Position numbers and translations under genes: made by a program. The notes below the pieces were generated by a model. The model ran no database searches and was not told where the DNA came from. It saw nothing but the letters and a program-made list of their open reading frames with translations. Shown piece by piece: positions 61,420 through 64,000 of a stretch of 64,000 nucleotides of DNA; the stretch's first letter is position 1, and every line of letters starts with the position of its first letter. Source of the stretch: Curvibacter microcysteis. GTDB taxonomy: Bacteria; Pseudomonadota; Gammaproteobacteria; Burkholderiales; Burkholderiaceae_C. The stretch spans positions 496,001 through 560,000 of the forward strand of contig NZ_JAQSIO010000003.1 of NCBI RefSeq assembly GCF_028649455.1, written 5' to 3'.

Positions 61420-61857
61420 ATGCCATTCGAATGGAAACACTCGACCGATGGGGTCGATTGGGAAGAACTGTCTGCCCTGTACCGGGCGGCCCCATTGGGC
61501 GACAAGTCGCCTCAGCACCTGCAAACAGTCTTCTCCAACAGCCTGTTCAAGTGTTTCGTCTACGAGCACTCGAAGCTGGTCGCGGCGGGGCGCGCGCTGG
61601 CAGATGGTGCGGACTGCGCCTACCTTTGCGACATCGCGGTGCTGCCCAGTCATCAAGGCACAGGCCTGGGCCAGCAGCTGGTCCAAGCGCTGGTGGACCT
61701 GTCATCCGGCCACAAGAAAATCATCTTGTATGCGGTGCCTGGCAAAGAGCCCTTCTACAAAAAGTTCGGCTTCATGCGGATGAAGACGGCCATGGCCATT
61801 TTTGAGCACCCACAGCAGCAGGTGGCGCGGGGCTACCTCGGCGAAGACCAGCCTTAG
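61420..61857 (+). CDS. GNAT-family N-acetyltransferase
   Basis: 145 aa from the ATG at 61420 (GAGGG upstream); an ATG at 61399 overlapping def is the alternative. The acetyl-CoA site is I-A-V-L-P-S-H-Q-G-T-G-L-G, the R/Q-x-x-G-x-G/A signature in motif A, and the C-terminal Y-A-V-P-G-K-E-P-F-Y-K-K-F-G-F segment is usual for small GNAT enzymes. The substrate is unknown. Proximity to def may be incidental. Confidence 0.85.
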   Translation: MPFEWKHSTDGVDWEELSALYRAAPLGDKSPQHLQTVFSNSLFKCFVYEHSKLVAAGRALADGADCAYLCDIAVLPSHQGTGLGQQLVQALVDLSSGHKKIILYAVPGKEPFYKKFGFMRMKTAMAIFEHPQQQVARGYLGEDQP

Positions 61858-61881
61858 CAGGGGCCCTGGCCACCGTCAGGC

Positions 61882-61901
61882 GCCCCGCTCCAAGCAGGGG
61901 C
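61882..61901. terminator. Hairpin between convergent GNAT and Gre-like genes
   Basis: GCCCC (61882-61886) pairs with GGGGC (61897-61901) around a 10-nt loop with some extra pairing. No T-run on either side. It lies 24 and 11 bases from the two stop codons. Confidence 0.4.
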
Positions 61902-61912
61902 TGCCTCTCGGT

Positions 61913-62395
61913 TCATTGAACCTGCACCACCTCAAACTGCTGCGGGCTTGGGCCCAGCTGCATTGACACCTCATCGCCCTCGCATTTCCCAATCAGGGCC
62001 CGGGCCAAAGGCGCTTCGGTGCTGATCACCTGCACCAGTTGGGCACCGCTGAGCAGCTTCATGCTGCCCCCACCTGGGCCCAGAAAGAGCCGTTGTGGCC
62101 GGTCTTGCGCATCGACCAGGCATACCAGTGCGCCCAGTTGGATGCCTTTGTCGGCGTCGTAGGGGCGGGGGCGGAATTGGCGCCAAGTGGCCAAAGCCTG
62201 CCGGATGGCTTCGGCGCGCCGCGCCTGGCCGGTGGCCAGGTAGGCGGCTTCCAGCCCCAGGGTGTCGTATTTGTTTTCGGCGATGTTCTCTTCGTGGGTC
62301 GCCGTTTCATGGGCGGCCTGCACGGCTTCTTCGGCTTGCAGCAGGTCCTCGGCCAGGCGTTCCAGCACCTGCTGCTGCAGCCACGATTTATCCAT
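61913..62395 (-). CDS. GreA/GreB-family transcription elongation factor-like protein
   Basis: 160 aa. The N-terminal coiled coil contains H-E-E-N-I-A-E-N-K-Y-D, which resembles the acidic tip region of Gre factors (G-D-L-x-E-N-A-E-Y), and the C-terminal domain ends in the G-D-E-V-S form of the FKBP-like Gre domain. It may enter the RNA polymerase secondary channel and rescue backtracked complexes. It is divergent in length and tip from classical GreA/GreB. Confidence 0.8.
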   Translation of the reverse strand: MDKSWLQQQVLERLAEDLLQAEEAVQAAHETATHEENIAENKYDTLGLEAAYLATGQARRAEAIRQALATWRQFRPRPYDADKGIQLGALVCLVDAQDRPQRLFLGPGGGSMKLLSGAQLVQVISTEAPLARALIGKCEGDEVSMQLGPSPQQFEVVQVQ

Positions 62396-62440
62396 GGTGA
62401 ACAGGATGCTGCTCGACGATGCAAGGAGACGCCAGGGGCA

Positions 62441-64000
62441 TCACACCGTTCCCAGCGCCTGCAGCAGCTCGGTTTCGATCTCGATCTGCTTGCGGTTTTG
62501 CTGCAGCTCGGGGCCTTGGATCAGGAAGGTGTCTTCCACCCGCTCGCCCAAGGTGCTGACCTTGGCCAGTTGCAGGCTGATTTGGTGGCGGGCCAGCACG
62601 CGGGCCACGAGGTACAAGAGGCCCAGGCGGTCGCTGGCCGAAATGCTGAGCAGCCAGCGCTGGGCTTTTTCGTCCGGGCGCAGGTCGACCCGGGGCGTGA
62701 TTGGGAAGCTCTTCACCCGGCGCGACACCCGGCCTCGGCTGGGCGGGGGCAGGGGACCGGCCTCGACGATGGTGCGGGTCAGGTCGCACTGAACCAGGCT
62801 GGTCAGCTCGCGGTAGTGCTCGGGCAGCATTTGCGTGACGACTTGGAAGGTGTCCAGCGCGTAGCCGTTCGAGGCGGTGTGGATCTTGGCATCCAAAATG
62901 CTGAAGCCGGCCTGGTCAAAGTAGCCGCAGATGCGGGCAAACAGATCAGGCTGGTCGGGCGTGTAGACCAGCACCTGCATGCCTTCGCCCACGGGCGACT
63001 GGCGCGCGCGCACCAGGGTCTCGGCCGAGCCCACATGGCGCGACAGCTGCCGGGTGTGCCAGGCGATGTCGCTGGCGTCGTGGCGCATGAAGTAGCTGAC
63101 GTCCAAGGTGTCCCACAGGCCTTTTTGCGCCTCGTAGGGCAGGGCGTACAAGGCCAACTGCACCAGGGCCTCGCGCTTGCGGGCCTCGATTTCGGCGCTG
63201 GGGTCGGGCGCGCGGCCACCCAGCACGCGCAGGGTGTAGCGGTACAGGTCTTCCAGCAGCTTGCCCTTCCAGGCGTTCCAGACTTTGGGGCTGGTGCCCC
63301 GGATGTCGGCCACGGTCAGCAGGTAGAGCGCGGTGAGCTGGCGTTCATTGCCCACACGCTTCGCAAAATGGCCGATGACTTCAGGGTCGCTCAGGTCTTC
63401 CTTTTGCGCGATGCGGCTCATGGTCAGGTGTTCACCGACCAGGAAGGCGATCAGGTCGGCGTCTTCCTGCGCGATCTCGTGGTCACGGCAAAAGCGCTGC
63501 ACCTCGGCCATGCCCAGTTCAGAGTGGTCGCCGCCTCGGCCTTTGGCGATGTCGTGGAACAGGGCGGCGGTGTACAGAATCCAGGGCTTGTCCCAGCCAG
63601 CGGCCAATTGCGAGCAAAACGGGTACTCGTGCGCGTGCTCGGCCATGAAGAAGCGGCGCACATTGCGCAGCACCATCAGGATGTGCTGGTCCACCGTGTA
63701 GACGTGGAACAGGTCGTGCTGCATCTGGCCCACGATGCGGCGGAACACCCACAGGTAGCGGCCCAGCACCGAGGTCTGGTTCATCAGCCGCATGGCGTGG
63801 GTGATGCCCTCGGGCTGCTGCAGGATCTGGCGGAAGGTCTCGCGGTTGACCGGGTCGCGGCGGAAGGCGCCGTCCATCACATGGCGGGCGTTGTACAGCG
63901 CGCGCAAGGTGCGCGCCGACAGCCCTTTGAGCCCCACCGTGGTCTGGTAAAGCAAAAAGGTTTCCAGGATGGCGTGGGGTTCGCGCTGGTACAGGTCGTC
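62441..64000 (-). CDS. glnD: PII uridylyltransferase/uridylyl-removing enzyme (5' part outside window)
   Basis: The frame is open to the right edge, reading [12 protein letters not shown], as in other GlnD proteins, so the nucleotidyltransferase domain lies beyond the window. The part seen holds the HD phosphohydrolase domain ([12 protein letters not shown]) and two C-terminal ACT domains ([12 protein letters not shown] and [12 protein letters not shown]). It uridylylates or deuridylylates PII according to glutamine. It ends 45 bases from the Gre-like gene start. Confidence 0.96.
   Translation of the reverse strand, partial: DDLYQREPHAILETFLLYQTTVGLKGLSARTLRALYNARHVMDGAFRRDPVNRETFRQILQQPEGITHAMRLMNQTSVLGRYLWVFRRIVGQMQHDLFHVYTVDQHILMVLRNVRRFFMAEHAHEYPFCSQLAAGWDKPWILYTAALFHDIAKGRGGDHSELGMAEVQRFCRDHEIAQEDADLIAFLVGEHLTMSRIAQKEDLSDPEVIGHFAKRVGNERQLTALYLLTVADIRGTSPKVWNAWKGKLLEDLYRYTLRVLGGRAPDPSAEIEARKREALVQLALYALPYEAQKGLWDTLDVSYFMRHDASDIAWHTRQLSRHVGSAETLVRARQSPVGEGMQVLVYTPDQPDLFARICGYFDQAGFSILDAKIHTASNGYALDTFQVVTQMLPEHYRELTSLVQCDLTRTIVEAGPLPPPSRGRVSRRVKSFPITPRVDLRPDEKAQRWLLSISASDRLGLLYLVARVLARHQISLQLAKVSTLGERVEDTFLIQGPELQQNRKQIEIETELLQALGTV

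Overview
The window is a GC-rich bacterial chromosome segment with densely packed genes and housekeeping families typical of Burkholderiales, most likely the family Comamonadaceae. The evidence is a dapC-dapD-pilU-dapE-prmB cluster, a nag-type gentisate pathway, a Bug-type binding protein, YejABEF, smc-zipA-ligA, and chemoreceptors with the beta-proteobacterial HAMP style. I see no phage, insertion sequence, CRISPR array or rRNA. One tRNA is present, tRNA-Ser(GGA).

Layout. 1-6.9 kb holds a DUF3455 protein and two ECF sigma/RskA-type anti-sigma pairs, with a Tat-exported ferritin-like protein and two paralogous mono-haem cytochromes c. A chemoreceptor gene with a strongly structured leader lies between the two pairs. 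7-10 kb has tRNA-Ser, a periplasmic alpha-carbonic anhydrase and a second chemoreceptor. 10.3-13.5 kb has an inducible-type basic amino acid decarboxylase and an exported ATP-dependent DNA ligase. 13.6-20.2 kb has fabI, divergent from yejABEF. 20.3-24.8 kb has an ecto-nucleotidase lipoprotein (GDA1/CD39 family), the ABC-F ATPase yheS and prmB. 24.8-29.3 kb is the succinylase-branch lysine/DAP cluster with pilU inside it. 29.3-31.7 kb is a membrane PAS-GGDEF-EAL protein whose two catalytic motifs are both degenerate.

31.8-36.5 kb is a valine/isobutyrate catabolic operon (mmsA, acyl-CoA dehydrogenase, mmsB) with a divergent LysR regulator. 36.6-41.9 kb is a 3-hydroxybenzoate/gentisate operon (6-hydroxylase, gentisate dioxygenase, fumarylpyruvate hydrolase, maleylpyruvate isomerase, Bug binding protein) with a divergent MarR regulator. 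42.0-52.5 kb is one long minus-strand operon: LysR, flavin monooxygenase, complete dipeptide-type ABC importer, BAAT-family hydrolase/acyltransferase, and a fused CMD/alkylhydroperoxidase protein. It looks like an uptake-and-oxidation pathway for an unknown substrate. 52.8-64 kb is core: a glycine-zipper protein, smc, zipA, an enlarged ligA, def, a GNAT protein, a Gre-like factor and the 3' part of glnD.

Main points for a second look: a shared ECF-like promoter motif in front of the two cytochrome units; a GGA-rich hairpin leader that pairs with the ribosome-binding site of the first chemoreceptor gene; the LysR-monooxygenase-ABC-BAAT-CMD operon; the bacterial NTPDase lipoprotein; a LigA with an apparent duplicated helix-hairpin-helix segment; and a perfect intrinsic terminator inside the first codons of ligA.
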